Source: an uncultured Chitinophagaceae bacterium (GTDB lineage Bacteria > Bacteroidota > Bacteroidia > Chitinophagales > Chitinophagaceae). From it: a DNA stretch of 55,109 nucleotides. Where the stretch lies: positions 1 to 55,109 of the forward strand of contig CAISCV010000126.1 in NCBI GenBank assembly GCA_903883945.1. The letters run 5' to 3'. The position numbers and the translations under genes are program-made. Under the pieces are notes generated by a model. That model had not been told where the DNA came from, did no database searches, and saw nothing but the letters and a program-made list of their open reading frames with translations. Below, in pieces: positions 17,361-26,167 of this stretch; positions within the stretch are counted from its first letter, which is position 1; each line of letters begins with the position of its first letter.

Positions 17361-18689
17361 TTATGCTTGTTTACGTGGTATTTCAATCGTAAATATTGTA
17401 CCCTTACCCAGGGTGCTGTCTACCTTTATTTTTCCTTTGTGCGCATCAATTACCATTTTTACATAACTCATTCCCAATCCAAAACCTTTTATGTTGTGTA
17501 CGTTACCAGTATGGGCGCGGTAGAACTTTTCGAAAATGTGTTTCACGCTCTCCTTACTCATCCCTATGCCATTATCCTGCACCGAAACAACAAAATATTT
17601 AGAAGTACTATGGCTCGAAATTTTGATGGATACCTTTTCATAACTGTATTTAATTGCATTATCTATAAGGTTTGATAGTAAATTTTTAAAATGTAATTCA
17701 TCTGCAACAATCAAATCGTTTTGAGCATTCAGTTTCAGCGCGACACTGCATTCTTTCTCTTCTAGTTGGAGTTTAAAATTTTCTAATACACTATTTATAA
17801 CAAGATGAACGTGAAGCTCAATTAAGTCGAGTTTCATTTCTTGTTTCTCTTGTAATGCCGCTTGAAGTATAGTTTCAACATGGCGGTTCATCCGCTTGTT
17901 TTCTTCTTTGATTATACCCGTAAAATAGTCCATCTTCTCCTTGTTACTTTGTACCTTTTCATTCCTAAGCGCATCTACAGCAAGTGAAATGGTAGCAAGA
18001 GGGGTCTTGAATTCGTGCGTCATATTGTTGATGAAGTCACTCTTTATCTCACTCAATTTCTTTTGATTAAATAAAGTGCGAAGGGTAACAAAGAATGCAG
18101 CAACTATTATGAGCATAAAACCAATTGCACCCAATATAATCCAACGTAGTGAACCCCATATTTGTTTGGTAAAGTCAGGTACTATAATGATAAGGTGTTC
18201 TGGTGCACTAATTCCTTCTAGGTCAGCAGCAGTTTCGGGACCAATACCTACAAAAAGTCTTTTGTTGGAAACAGTATCCCAATATGCTTGTTCAAAATCG
18301 GGGGTTCGCATCTCGAAGTCTTCGGTGCTATTGATGATGGCAAACTCAAATTGTAGGTAATGTAAATCTTCTTTTGCAAAGGCTTTGTTCAATTTCTGTT
18401 TTACATCATCCAGTTTATATTTTTCTTCTACCGTTGGGGCATTTAGAATAAAAGGCATACCATTACCAAACCTAGAGAATCCAAGATTACTTCTTAACTT
18501 TAGAGAAGGAGCGGCATTTATTCCTTTATATAAATCAACTGCAACAGATACTCCTGCCTCATTAATTTTATTGTTTAATTGCCCTCGACGAAGCACCAGC
18601 AAATTATTAAGCCAAGAAGCTTGTAAAAGCAAAAGCCCTAAAAGAGAAAGTGTTATGAGAATGACTATAACGGGTAAAGTTTTCTTCAT
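17361..18689 (-). CDS. Membrane sensor histidine kinase, orphan
   Basis: Protein of 442 residues. A first membrane helix (VIVILITLSLLGLLLLQ), a periplasmic sensor region of about 150 residues without a recognised domain, and a second membrane helix (IILGAIGFMLIIVAAFFV) are followed by a HisKA domain with the phospho-accepting His in FINNMTHEFKTPLATISL. The ATPase domain has the N box LLSNLIDNAIKYS, G1 box DNGIGM and G2 box GFGLGMSYVK. No response regulator is adjacent, so its partner must be elsewhere. The promoter box lies so close that the mRNA may start at the ATG. Confidence 0.92.
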   Translation of the reverse strand: MKKTLPVIVILITLSLLGLLLLQASWLNNLLVLRRGQLNNKINEAGVSVAVDLYKGINAAPSLKLRSNLGFSRFGNGMPFILNAPTVEEKYKLDDVKQKLNKAFAKEDLHYLQFEFAIINSTEDFEMRTPDFEQAYWDTVSNKRLFVGIGPETAADLEGISAPEHLIIIVPDFTKQIWGSLRWIILGAIGFMLIIVAAFFVTLRTLFNQKKLSEIKSDFINNMTHEFKTPLATISLAVDALRNEKVQSNKEKMDYFTGIIKEENKRMNRHVETILQAALQEKQEMKLDLIELHVHLVINSVLENFKLQLEEKECSVALKLNAQNDLIVADELHFKNLLSNLIDNAIKYSYEKVSIKISSHSTSKYFVVSVQDNGIGMSKESVKHIFEKFYRAHTGNVHNIKGFGLGMSYVKMVIDAHKGKIKVDSTLGKGTIFTIEIPRKQA

Positions 18690-18694
18690 TATGG

Positions 18695-18702
18695 CAAATA
18701 TA
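18695..18702 (-). promoter_or_regulatory. -7 box TATATTTG for the sensor kinase
   Basis: Exact TAnnTTTG match whose last base is only 5 nt before the kinase ATG. Transcription would begin at or next to the start codon, so a leaderless mRNA is likely if the box is used. Confidence 0.45.
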
Positions 18703-18802
18703 AATACTAGAAATAGGTATTTAAACAGGAAAAAAACCTTTACCTACATTTTAACTATGAAGTTCTATTTGTTAAATAAAAAATAGTTCGTACTTTTCTC
18801 CA

Positions 18803-19357
18803 ATGGAAAATAGCATACTATCAGGAACATTACTTATTTCTGATCCTTTTTTGAAGGATCCCAACTTTGTTCGAACAACAGTTTTGATATGCGACCATCA
18901 AGCAGACGGTAGTTTTGGCTTTGTGCTAAACAAGAAGAAAGAAGAAGTTTTGGGCGACTTAATCGAGGACTTAGAGGGTAATACTTTTCCTGTTTATTTT
19001 GGGGGGCCTGTTCAAACCAACACCCTTCATTTCTTGCATCAATGTCCACAACTAATTACTGGTGGAATTGAGGTATTAAAAGGAATTTATTGGGGAGGAG
19101 ACTTTGCAGAGGTAATAACCTTGTTACTAAAGCAAGAATTGAGCCCTCAAAATATACGTTTCTTTTTGGGTTACAGTGGTTGGGGTATTGCTCAATTACA
19201 ACAAGAGATAGACGATAAAAGCTGGATATTATCCAAATGCAGTAAGCAATTACTGTTTAATACCTTGCCTGAAAATAGTTGGAAGTCTGCTTTGCAGGAA
19301 TTAGAGGGAGAGTATAAAATGATGGTAAATTATCCCTTGGATCCGCAGTTGAACTAA
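18803..19357 (+). CDS. YqgE/AlgH family protein
   Basis: Protein of 184 residues with the DUF179 pattern: GTLLISDPFLKDPNFVRTTV at the N-terminus, DGSFGFVLNKKKEEVL, VYFGGPVQTNTLHFLH, GIYWGGDFAEV and FFLGYSGWGIAQLQQEI. The molecular function is not settled; in some bacteria the family affects expression of a second gene set. It is divergent from the sensor kinase and convergent with queA. Confidence 0.92.
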   Translation: MENSILSGTLLISDPFLKDPNFVRTTVLICDHQADGSFGFVLNKKKEEVLGDLIEDLEGNTFPVYFGGPVQTNTLHFLHQCPQLITGGIEVLKGIYWGGDFAEVITLLLKQELSPQNIRFFLGYSGWGIAQLQQEIDDKSWILSKCSKQLLFNTLPENSWKSALQELEGEYKMMVNYPLDPQLN

Positions 19358-19362
19358 ACAGT

Positions 19363-19437
19363 TAACAGTAATTAGTGAGGAGTAAACAGTATTTATGCTT
19401 TTTCCTAAATGTTCACTGGTTACTTTTTACTATTCAC
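19363..19437. repeat. Imperfect hairpin between yqgE and queA
   Basis: The gap holds CAGTTAACAGTAATTAGTG on the left and, inverted, a partly matching word series (CAGTGAATAGTAAAAAGT read on the minus strand) on the right, overlapping the queA stop codon. The match is partial, weaker than in the other hairpins of the window. Confidence 0.4.
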
Positions 19438-20659
19438 TGAAGAGTAAGCATCCATCCCCATAACTTAGGAATCTGAAATTATTTGCCAGTGCGTGATCAT
19501 ATACTTTGCGCCAATCATTGCCTATAATAGCAGCCACCAACAATAAGAGCGTACTCTGTGGTTGATGAAAATTAGTAACTATTCCTTTTGCTATCCTCAA
19601 CTTATAACCTGGGGCAATTAATAGTTGTGTTTTAGTAATCAGACGGGTAAGATGATGTTCTTTCATCCAATTAATTATAGCCAGTAAGGCAGTTTCTTTT
19701 TTAATATCCTGTGGTAACTCATACGCATCCCATTGAGTTAATCCCAAATTTTCATTTACTATTAACCACTCACTACTCACCACTTTTACACCTAGCCAAT
19801 ACAAACTCTCTAGCGTTCTTAGAGAGGTAGTACCTACGGGAATGATTGTTCTATTGGTTAATAAACTTTCAATCAAATCCATAGAAACATCAATATACTC
19901 AGCATGCATTTCGTGTTCCTGCATGGTAGCTGCCTTAACCGGTTTAAATGTTCCCGCACCTACATGAAGTGTTACAAAATTGTGCGAAATACCTTTCTCT
20001 GCTAGATTAGTAAACAATCTTTTTGTAAAATGAAGTCCGGCAGTAGGAGCAGCAACACTCCCATCGTGTTGTGCATAGATGGTTTGATAAGTAGTTTTAT
20101 CTGCTTCATCTGCTTTACGGTTTAAATAGGGTGGGAGTGGTATCAACCCAGCCATATGAAGTATTTCTGCAAAGGTTAGTGTCTCATTATCCCACAAAAA
20201 TTCTATAAGAAAATAATCATTTAATCTCTCAACCATCAACGCCGAAAGCTTAATTGTTATTCCTCCTTCCTCTATATCCATTACCAATGCCTCTGCCTTC
20301 CATTTCTTTGCGCCACCTACCAGGCATTTCCACAAAACCTTTCCTTTTTGGAGCATGGCAGTGGTAATATCAGGATATTGGTCGTGAGGTTCCAGACAGA
20401 ATAGTTCTATTACACCACCTGTTGCTTTGGTAAAGAGTAGTCTTGCCTCAACCACCTTGGTATTGTTGAATATCAATAAAGTATCAGCAGGAAGATGAAA
20501 AGCTAGAGCTTTATAAGCACTTTCTTCCAACATCCCATCTTTATAAACGAGTAGTTTACTTTCGTCTCTTTCAGGCAAAGGATACTTTGCAATTTGCTCA
20601 TCGGGGAGCGAATAGGTATAATCTAAAATAGAAATATCCTTGGGATGATGATTGGGCAT
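19430..20659 (-). CDS. queA: QueA-like S-adenosylmethionine:tRNA ribosyltransferase-isomerase
   Basis: Transfers the ribosyl part of SAM to 7-aminomethyl-7-deazaguanine in tRNA, giving epoxyqueuosine. About 409 residues. Conserved segments are YSLPDEQIAKYPLPERDESK, LIFNNTKVVEARL, HDGSVAAPTAGLHFT, LHVGAGTFKPV and NFHQPQSTLLLL. An in-frame TTG at 20680 could add seven residues; the ATG at 20659 fits the family better. A variable loop near residue 295-308 (VVSSEWLIVNENL) is encoded by a word-like repeat also seen in intergenic DNA. It lies 41 nt after hemH and may be co-transcribed with it. Confidence 0.93.
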   Translation of the reverse strand: MPNHHPKDISILDYTYSLPDEQIAKYPLPERDESKLLVYKDGMLEESAYKALAFHLPADTLLIFNNTKVVEARLLFTKATGGVIELFCLEPHDQYPDITTAMLQKGKVLWKCLVGGAKKWKAEALVMDIEEGGITIKLSALMVERLNDYFLIEFLWDNETLTFAEILHMAGLIPLPPYLNRKADEADKTTYQTIYAQHDGSVAAPTAGLHFTKRLFTNLAEKGISHNFVTLHVGAGTFKPVKAATMQEHEMHAEYIDVSMDLIESLLTNRTIIPVGTTSLRTLESLYWLGVKVVSSEWLIVNENLGLTQWDAYELPQDIKKETALLAIINWMKEHHLTRLITKTQLLIAPGYKLRIAKGIVTNFHQPQSTLLLLVAAIIGNDWRKVYDHALANNFRFLSYGDGCLLFSE

Positions 20660-20700
20660 TATGTCGTTTTGAGCAAACAATTCAATTTACATTTATCCTT

Positions 20701-21732
20701 TTACACCACCTCTTTCACCCACTTACTCACTGCCGCAACCCAATTTGGGTCGGTGTTCAAACAAGGAATCATCTCATAGCTTTCACCGCCCGCTTCCATG
20801 AAGTCTTCTTTTCCACGTATGGCAATTTCTTCCAATGTTTCTAAGCAATCACTCACAAAAGCAGGGCAAATAACCAATAGTTTCTTGATGCCTTCTTTAG
20901 GCATATCCTTTAAGCGGAAGTCGGTGTAAGGTTTTAACCAAGGGTCTCTTCCCAATCTCGACTGGAATGAATAGCTATACTTTTCTTTAGGCAGTTGTAA
21001 AGCCTCAGCGGTAAGTTTGGTAGTTGTTAGACATTGGTGGCGATAACAGGTTTCGTGTGCGACCGAATCTACATTACAACAATCATTCACTTGCAAACAA
21101 TGTTGTTTGGTAGGATCAGACTTCATTAAATGCCTTTCGGGTATTCCGTGATAACTAAATAAAATATGATCATAATCCTGCTCCAGATAGGGGCGGATGT
21201 GTTCTGCAAAGGCATGTATATAATCTGGGTTATTGTAATATGGTTTTACGGTAGTTAATGAAAACTTATATCCCTGATTATGATGCACTTCTTTCATGTA
21301 ATCGACAGCCGTTTCATAACTACTCATGGCAAAATGCGGATACAAAGGCATCAAAACCACTTCTTCTATAGAAGGGTTCTCCTTCAGCATTTTATCATAC
21401 GCATATTTAGGTGTTGGATTACCATAACGCATAGCAATCTCAACTGGTTCATCCATGGTTGCCTGAACTGCTGTTTGCAATTGTTTGGTTAGCTGAATTA
21501 AGGGTGATCCTTCTTTCCACCAGATTGTTCTGTAAGCCTCTGCACTTTTAGGTGCCCGGAAAGGAACGATGATGCCACGAACCAATAGCAATCGCACCAA
21601 GTAGGGAATATCTATAACCTTTCCATCCATTAAAAACTCCGCTAAATATTTCCTCACGTCCTTTGTGGCTGTACTATCTGGTGAGCCTAGGTTCATGAGT
21701 ATGACCCCTCTTTTAATATTTTTTCCTTCCAT
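20701..21732 (-). CDS. hemH: Ferrochelatase
   Basis: Inserts Fe2+ into a porphyrin in the last stage of heme synthesis. The 343-residue protein begins GVILMNLGSPDS, contains FSYHGIPERHL (the catalytic His-containing SYHG motif), FQSRLGRDPWLKPYTD and CPAFVSDCLETLEEIAIRG (active-site Glu region), all typical of HemH. It is separated by several kilobases from the other hem genes and lies upstream of queA on the same strand. Confidence 0.96.
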   Translation of the reverse strand: MEGKNIKRGVILMNLGSPDSTATKDVRKYLAEFLMDGKVIDIPYLVRLLLVRGIIVPFRAPKSAEAYRTIWWKEGSPLIQLTKQLQTAVQATMDEPVEIAMRYGNPTPKYAYDKMLKENPSIEEVVLMPLYPHFAMSSYETAVDYMKEVHHNQGYKFSLTTVKPYYNNPDYIHAFAEHIRPYLEQDYDHILFSYHGIPERHLMKSDPTKQHCLQVNDCCNVDSVAHETCYRHQCLTTTKLTAEALQLPKEKYSYSFQSRLGRDPWLKPYTDFRLKDMPKEGIKKLLVICPAFVSDCLETLEEIAIRGKEDFMEAGGESYEMIPCLNTDPNWVAAVSKWVKEVV

Positions 21733-21751
21733 TTTTTTGTTTTAAGATGTA

Positions 21752-21759
21752 CAAATGTA
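21752..21759 (-). promoter_or_regulatory. -7 box TACATTTG for hemH
   Basis: Exact TAnnTTTG match on the minus strand, 19 nt before the hemH start codon. Confidence 0.5.
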
Positions 21760-21909
21760 TAGTTCTAAGAAACTAAGTTGATTGAAAAATTAATTAATAC
21801 TATTATTTACGAATAATACGTAGGAAAGTTTTGTCCGGATGAAAAAGAGGGTCTTCATATTAAATCAGGCAAGAGATATAAAAATATTTTCAGAAAATAT
21901 AAAAAAATA

Positions 21910-21917
21910 TATATTTG
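21910..21917 (+). promoter_or_regulatory. -7 box TATATTTG for the STM3941-like gene
   Basis: Exact TAnnTTTG match 28 nt before the ATG at 21946; it favours that ATG as the start. Confidence 0.45.
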
Positions 21918-21945
21918 TCATAACGATTTTAAAACCCACTTGTTT

Positions 21946-22527
21946 ATGAAGAATAATTCTATGGAGGTTTATTATAATAAATCTAAGATTAAAACACGCT
22001 TAATCCCTCTTTCTTGTTTACTTGTATTTATACCATTTGGTGCTATAAAACTGTTATACGACTTTTTTCAGCGGTCGCCACATGAGGTAAAGGTCTATCT
22101 GCCCATTGTTGCTGTAATGGGTGGCTTAGCCTTGATGATGTATTATTTTGTATTTCAAATATTTAGTTTCTGGAATAAAAAGTACACCCTAAAGAAGCCC
22201 GTTTTTATAATAGATGAAAAAGGGGTTACTGATAAGGTTAGCAACCAATCGGTTGGTTTTATTCCGTGGAGTAATATAAAAAAGGTGAGTGCCTTTAATT
22301 CTAGAAACCATTATCTGGTATTTTTTATCAATGATAAACAAGAGATTATAAACAAGTTTAAAAGTGTAGCAAAGAAGAAGAAGGTAGCCAAAACATTTAA
22401 AAAGAATGGGGCTAATGTGCGTATTGAAGTTGATTGGCTGGATGCGAATGTTTATGTAATGAAAAAACTAGCACAAGCAAAGTTGGAGGAATATACTAAT
22501 ACTAGTGCCAATGCTCAGGTAGCCTAA
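21946..22527 (+). CDS. STM3941-like membrane protein
   Basis: Protein of 193 residues from the ATG at 21946 (an in-frame TTG at 21940 is less likely). It has two membrane helices in the first 80 residues (LIPLSCLLVFIPFGAIKLLY and LPIVAVMGGLALMMYYFVF), followed by a cytoplasmic beta-rich part with VFIIDEKGVTD and GFIPWSNIKKV, the pattern of the PH-like domain in STM3941-family proteins. Function unknown. It is monocistronic, with its own promoter box. Confidence 0.6.
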   Translation: MKNNSMEVYYNKSKIKTRLIPLSCLLVFIPFGAIKLLYDFFQRSPHEVKVYLPIVAVMGGLALMMYYFVFQIFSFWNKKYTLKKPVFIIDEKGVTDKVSNQSVGFIPWSNIKKVSAFNSRNHYLVFFINDKQEIINKFKSVAKKKKVAKTFKKNGANVRIEVDWLDANVYVMKKLAQAKLEEYTNTSANAQVA

Positions 22528-22674
22528 AAGAATGATTTACTTACTTGGTTTCATAAGCATCTGAATCGGTGTCTTTTCTTTGTATATTGATGTTATTTTT
22601 ATTAAGGATTTAAAAAGATTCTCGAGAAGTGACTATCTACTGGTATTAACACATACCTTGCACGAAAGTGATGT

Positions 22675-23619
22675 ATGAAAGATGCTGATGAAATACCCTA
22701 TTACGAATTGCCCCCCTATACTGCCCAAGATGTAATACTCCCTCTATATAATTTGGTTAATGATATTACTAGGGTAGTTCCTGAACTAACTTGCAATCCA
22801 GCTTTTGAGGAAGATAACAATAAGTTGAAAGCAAGGATGAAAGATGCCGATACCGAATTTCCTTTGTTAATGAATTTTCTTGAGTGTTTGGCTATGTGTG
22901 AAATGATGGGTGTGATAAAGTTTTACTACAATCACGCAGTGCTACCAAATACAGAAGGTAAAGAAAACCTCACGGAAGAAGAAATATTATCAAGAGAGAT
23001 GTATGACGAAGTGATGCAAAAGATAATTGAGATAAGTGATGATGTATTTCTTGTTTTTCCAACTATTAGAGATGTATTCTATGAAATGGAAAACGCTGAG
23101 AAAAAACTAAAAGAGGAAGCAAAAACACTTGGTCTTAATAAGAGAAAGAAAGTAGTCTACTTTTCACTTGCAAACGATTTAGTAAGCCAGCACATAGTAG
23201 CACTATTCAGTTTTTTTGATTACCTTATCATTCTTGGTACGTCTAACTTTAGTGAACGTGTACGGGAAGCTGACTTCTATTGTATTACCGAAATTAAAGA
23301 AACAAAGAAGATTTTTGAAAGGTCGCTTAAAGCAACGAAACGTAATAAAGATTATGAAACAAGATTCAGTCTGCGTGATTTAGTTGTATTATTAATGATA
23401 AACAATATATTCCAAAAAGCATATTTCTCTGATGCAGGCGATGATTTGCACAAAGTTTTTGAAGATTCCGTCTCACATTACAATGAATTAGCGCCTACTG
23501 TAATACGCGACCACATGCTAAAGATGGCAAAGTCTCTTGAAGAAAATTTTTGTAATGAAGCGCTTTCAATAAAGGGATTGGATAAAGCAATGCAACCTAT
23601 ATTCGATTTCCCGGTATAG
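22675..23619 (+). CDS. Hypothetical protein
   Basis: Protein of 314 residues that I do not recognise. It is predicted to be mostly alpha-helical and soluble, acidic in the first half, with charged helical stretches (AEKKLKEEAKTLGLNKRKK; KETKKIFERSLKATKRNKD) and no signal peptide or clear membrane helix. It stands alone, 147 nt after the STM3941-like gene, and is convergent with the DUF3050 gene at 18 nt. Confidence 0.6.
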   Translation: MKDADEIPYYELPPYTAQDVILPLYNLVNDITRVVPELTCNPAFEEDNNKLKARMKDADTEFPLLMNFLECLAMCEMMGVIKFYYNHAVLPNTEGKENLTEEEILSREMYDEVMQKIIEISDDVFLVFPTIRDVFYEMENAEKKLKEEAKTLGLNKRKKVVYFSLANDLVSQHIVALFSFFDYLIILGTSNFSERVREADFYCITEIKETKKIFERSLKATKRNKDYETRFSLRDLVVLLMINNIFQKAYFSDAGDDLHKVFEDSVSHYNELAPTVIRDHMLKMAKSLEENFCNEALSIKGLDKAMQPIFDFPV

Positions 23620-23637
23620 TATTCGTATTTAAGGTTG

Positions 23638-24411
23638 CTAAGCCTTTGTCAAGTCATTATAAACACCATCCCAAAGTGCTATTCTCATCTTTAAAGATTC
23701 TATGGCAGCTTGCTCCACTTCCTTCCATTTTAAATCATCGTTTCCGCATAAGTTGGAAATCATCTTCAATGCAAGATGACTATGGTGGTCACCATCTACT
23801 TCTATATGCCTCTCTAGATAATATTTAAAAACAGCAATGCTATCTGGAAACTGCTTGTGAATGTCCTCAACGATAGACATAAACATAGCAGGAATCAAAT
23901 CTTCTCTTCCAAAAGTAAAAATAGCTGCTTGTAGATAGTCTTTGTTGCTGTTTATTATTTTAAATGTAAAATGTATGAAGTCTCTGGCAGCCTGTGGCGT
24001 ATTGGAACTCTCCAATGCTTGATGCAAGCTCCCAGTATCTTTCAGAACAGATAGGAATGTTTCAATCTGGTTTGTATCTGCGCCACATTGTTTCATAGCG
24101 TCTTTATATAACTCAAAATGACTTTTAATAGTTCCATTCAAATCAACATCAGATTCCTCACCCAATACTATTTCATTAATAAGTTGCCTTATTTCTCCTG
24201 TCCCTTTTGGAAACCACGGAACTGTTGTACAGGTAAGATTTTGTTGTAATGATTTTAGTAAAGACATAAAGTCCCAAACGGCGAATATGTGGTATTGCGT
24301 AAAAACCTTTACGTCTTCGATAGTTTTAATTACTGAATAAAGTTTATGATGGATAATTTGTTCTTTTAAAGGATTTATTGCGCTGTTTATCTGATTTATA
24401 CGTTCATTCAT
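23638..24411 (-). CDS. DUF3050 (heme-oxygenase-like fold) protein
   Basis: Protein of 257 residues from the ATG at 24411; a TTG twelve codons upstream is less likely. Conserved stretches FTQYHIFAVWDFMSLLKSLQ, VPWFPKG and the C-terminal VDGDHHSHLALKMISNLCG followed by KWKEVEQAAIESL and RIALWDGV match DUF3050, a family with a heme-oxygenase/TenA-like helical bundle and conserved His positions. The reaction is not known. Its presence among hem genes is suggestive only, since it is several kilobases from them. Confidence 0.85.
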   Translation of the reverse strand: MNERINQINSAINPLKEQIIHHKLYSVIKTIEDVKVFTQYHIFAVWDFMSLLKSLQQNLTCTTVPWFPKGTGEIRQLINEIVLGEESDVDLNGTIKSHFELYKDAMKQCGADTNQIETFLSVLKDTGSLHQALESSNTPQAARDFIHFTFKIINSNKDYLQAAIFTFGREDLIPAMFMSIVEDIHKQFPDSIAVFKYYLERHIEVDGDHHSHLALKMISNLCGNDDLKWKEVEQAAIESLKMRIALWDGVYNDLTKA

Positions 24412-24555
24412 GCGACTTATAACACCTTTTGAGAAGGGGATGTTCAAAATTAAGGCAATAAATTTATCTACTGTAATAACTCATTTCACAAGAAACCTAA
24501 CTAAATGCAACCATTCAACTGATATCTATTACTATTTCTACATCTGTTCAACTAC

Positions 24556-24563
24556 TATCTTTG
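24556..24563 (+). promoter_or_regulatory. -7 box TATCTTTG for the MurC-like gene
   Basis: Exact TAnnTTTG match 23 nt upstream of the start codon at 24587. Confidence 0.5.
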
Positions 24564-24586
24564 GCGCCTATTAATAACAAGACGTT

Positions 24587-25966
24587 ATGAATACGATTAC
24601 TTCATTAAAGGAAATTCAGAAATTACATTTTATTGGCGTTGCAGGTACAGGAATGAGTGCCATAGCACAGTATCTTTCGGCAGGAGGAAAGACAATTACA
24701 GGTAGCGACCGCTACTTTCATCCTACAGAGAAGAATGAAACACAAGAGAAGCTAGTTGAAGAAGGCGTACAATGCTTTCTGCAAGATGGAAGTGGTATTG
24801 ATGAACAAACACAAGTAATTGTGATTTCTACTGCAATAGAAGAAAGCAATGTGGAGATACAAAAGGCGAGAAGTCTATCTATCCCAATTATCAAGAGGGC
24901 TGAGTTATTGAGTTTGATTGTGCTAGAAAAGCGTACTGTAGCGATTGGCGGTACAAGCGGAAAGAGTACCACCACTGCTATGTTATTTGACATATTAGAC
25001 TTTGCAGGGTTGGAACCTAGTATCATTAGTGGTGCAGGATTAGTACGCCTTCAGGAAGAAGGGAGGATAGGGAATGCTCAATTGGGTAAAGGAGATTTAT
25101 TGGTGATAGAAGCAGACGAAAGTGATGGATCTATAGTAAACTATCATCCCGAAATTGGCGTTTTACTCAATATAGATAAAGACCACAAAGAAATTAGTGA
25201 ACTGGAAGAGCTCTTTAAAACATTCAAGAGTCATTGCCAGACTTTTATCGTGAATGCCTCTCAAGAGGTTACTGCTGCATTCTCTCAAAACAGAAACAAC
25301 GATTTTAGCTCTACCGATGCCGATGCACAATACAAAGCAACGGGCTTTGTGCAAACAGGACTAAACATCAGCTTCTTTATTAATCATATACCTTTTACGC
25401 TCAATGCTATTGGTAAACACAACATGGAAAATGTGCTGGCGGCAGTAACTGTTGCTAATAAATTGGGCGTAAGCCTGGAAATATGTAGTAAAGCCATTGC
25501 AAAATACAAGGGAATTTACAGGCGCAATCAGGTGTTAGGCAAAAAGAACAACGTATGGGTGATTGATGATTATGCCCACAATCCTGCAAAAGTAGCTGCT
25601 GCCATTATTGGGGTACAACCTTTGGCAAAGAAGGTAATTGCCTGGTTTCAGCCACATGGGTATGGTCCAACACGCTTTCTGAAAAACGATTTTATAGAAG
25701 CTATCAGCAAAGCTCTTCGTCCTCAAGATGAGATCTGGATGAGTGAAATATTCTATGCAGGAGGTACTGCCATCAAAGACATAAGTGCCAACGATTTGAT
25801 ACAGATGATTAAAATAACCCACCCCAATGCCTATTTTTTGGAAGACAGAAACTATCTGGTTGACACACTTCGTCCACATTTTACGGATGATTGTGTATTG
25901 TTATTGATGGGTGCAAGAGACCCTAGTCTGGATGTTTTTGCAAAAAGTGTATTTGAAGCATTATAG
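24587..25966 (+). CDS. Mur ligase family protein (MurC/Mpl-like)
   Basis: ATP-dependent amide-forming ligase of 459 residues. An N-terminal Rossmann domain (LHFIGVAGTGMSAIAQYLSA, TGSDRY) binds the UDP-sugar; the central domain has the P-loop GGTSGKSTTT, EADESDGS and NIDKDHKE; the C-terminal domain has VIDDYAHNPAKVAAAI and a final LLMGARDPSLDVFA. It resembles UDP-MurNAc ligases, but the P-loop His-Thr of MurC (GTHGKTTTT) is replaced by Ser-Ser here, and the gene is not in a division cluster. It may be a paralogue with another acceptor or amino acid. The Mur-ligase fold is certain; the substrate is open. Confidence 0.8.
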   Translation: MNTITSLKEIQKLHFIGVAGTGMSAIAQYLSAGGKTITGSDRYFHPTEKNETQEKLVEEGVQCFLQDGSGIDEQTQVIVISTAIEESNVEIQKARSLSIPIIKRAELLSLIVLEKRTVAIGGTSGKSTTTAMLFDILDFAGLEPSIISGAGLVRLQEEGRIGNAQLGKGDLLVIEADESDGSIVNYHPEIGVLLNIDKDHKEISELEELFKTFKSHCQTFIVNASQEVTAAFSQNRNNDFSSTDADAQYKATGFVQTGLNISFFINHIPFTLNAIGKHNMENVLAAVTVANKLGVSLEICSKAIAKYKGIYRRNQVLGKKNNVWVIDDYAHNPAKVAAAIIGVQPLAKKVIAWFQPHGYGPTRFLKNDFIEAISKALRPQDEIWMSEIFYAGGTAIKDISANDLIQMIKITHPNAYFLEDRNYLVDTLRPHFTDDCVLLLMGARDPSLDVFAKSVFEAL

Positions 25967-25997
25967 ATTACTAACCACAATGACAGAATAAAATAGG

Positions 25998-26104
25998 AAA
26001 TATGAAGTATGAAATATGATTTCTACCGGGATTGTTTTTTCAAAAAAAAATGAGTAAATAAAGTATTCAATTACTTCATATTTTATATTTCATACTTCAT
26101 ATTT
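25998..26104. repeat. Long locus-specific hairpin before mqnC
   Basis: Perfect 20-bp inverted repeat, AAATATGAAGTATGAAATAT at 25998-26017 and its complement at 26085-26104, with a 67-nt loop that holds a run of A's. It may end transcription of the MurC-like gene. Confidence 0.8.
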
Positions 26105-26167
26105 CTGACTTTGTATCTTCATGGCAAACTTAACACCCTTACTTTTGTTTCTTTCTAAAAGGAAATT

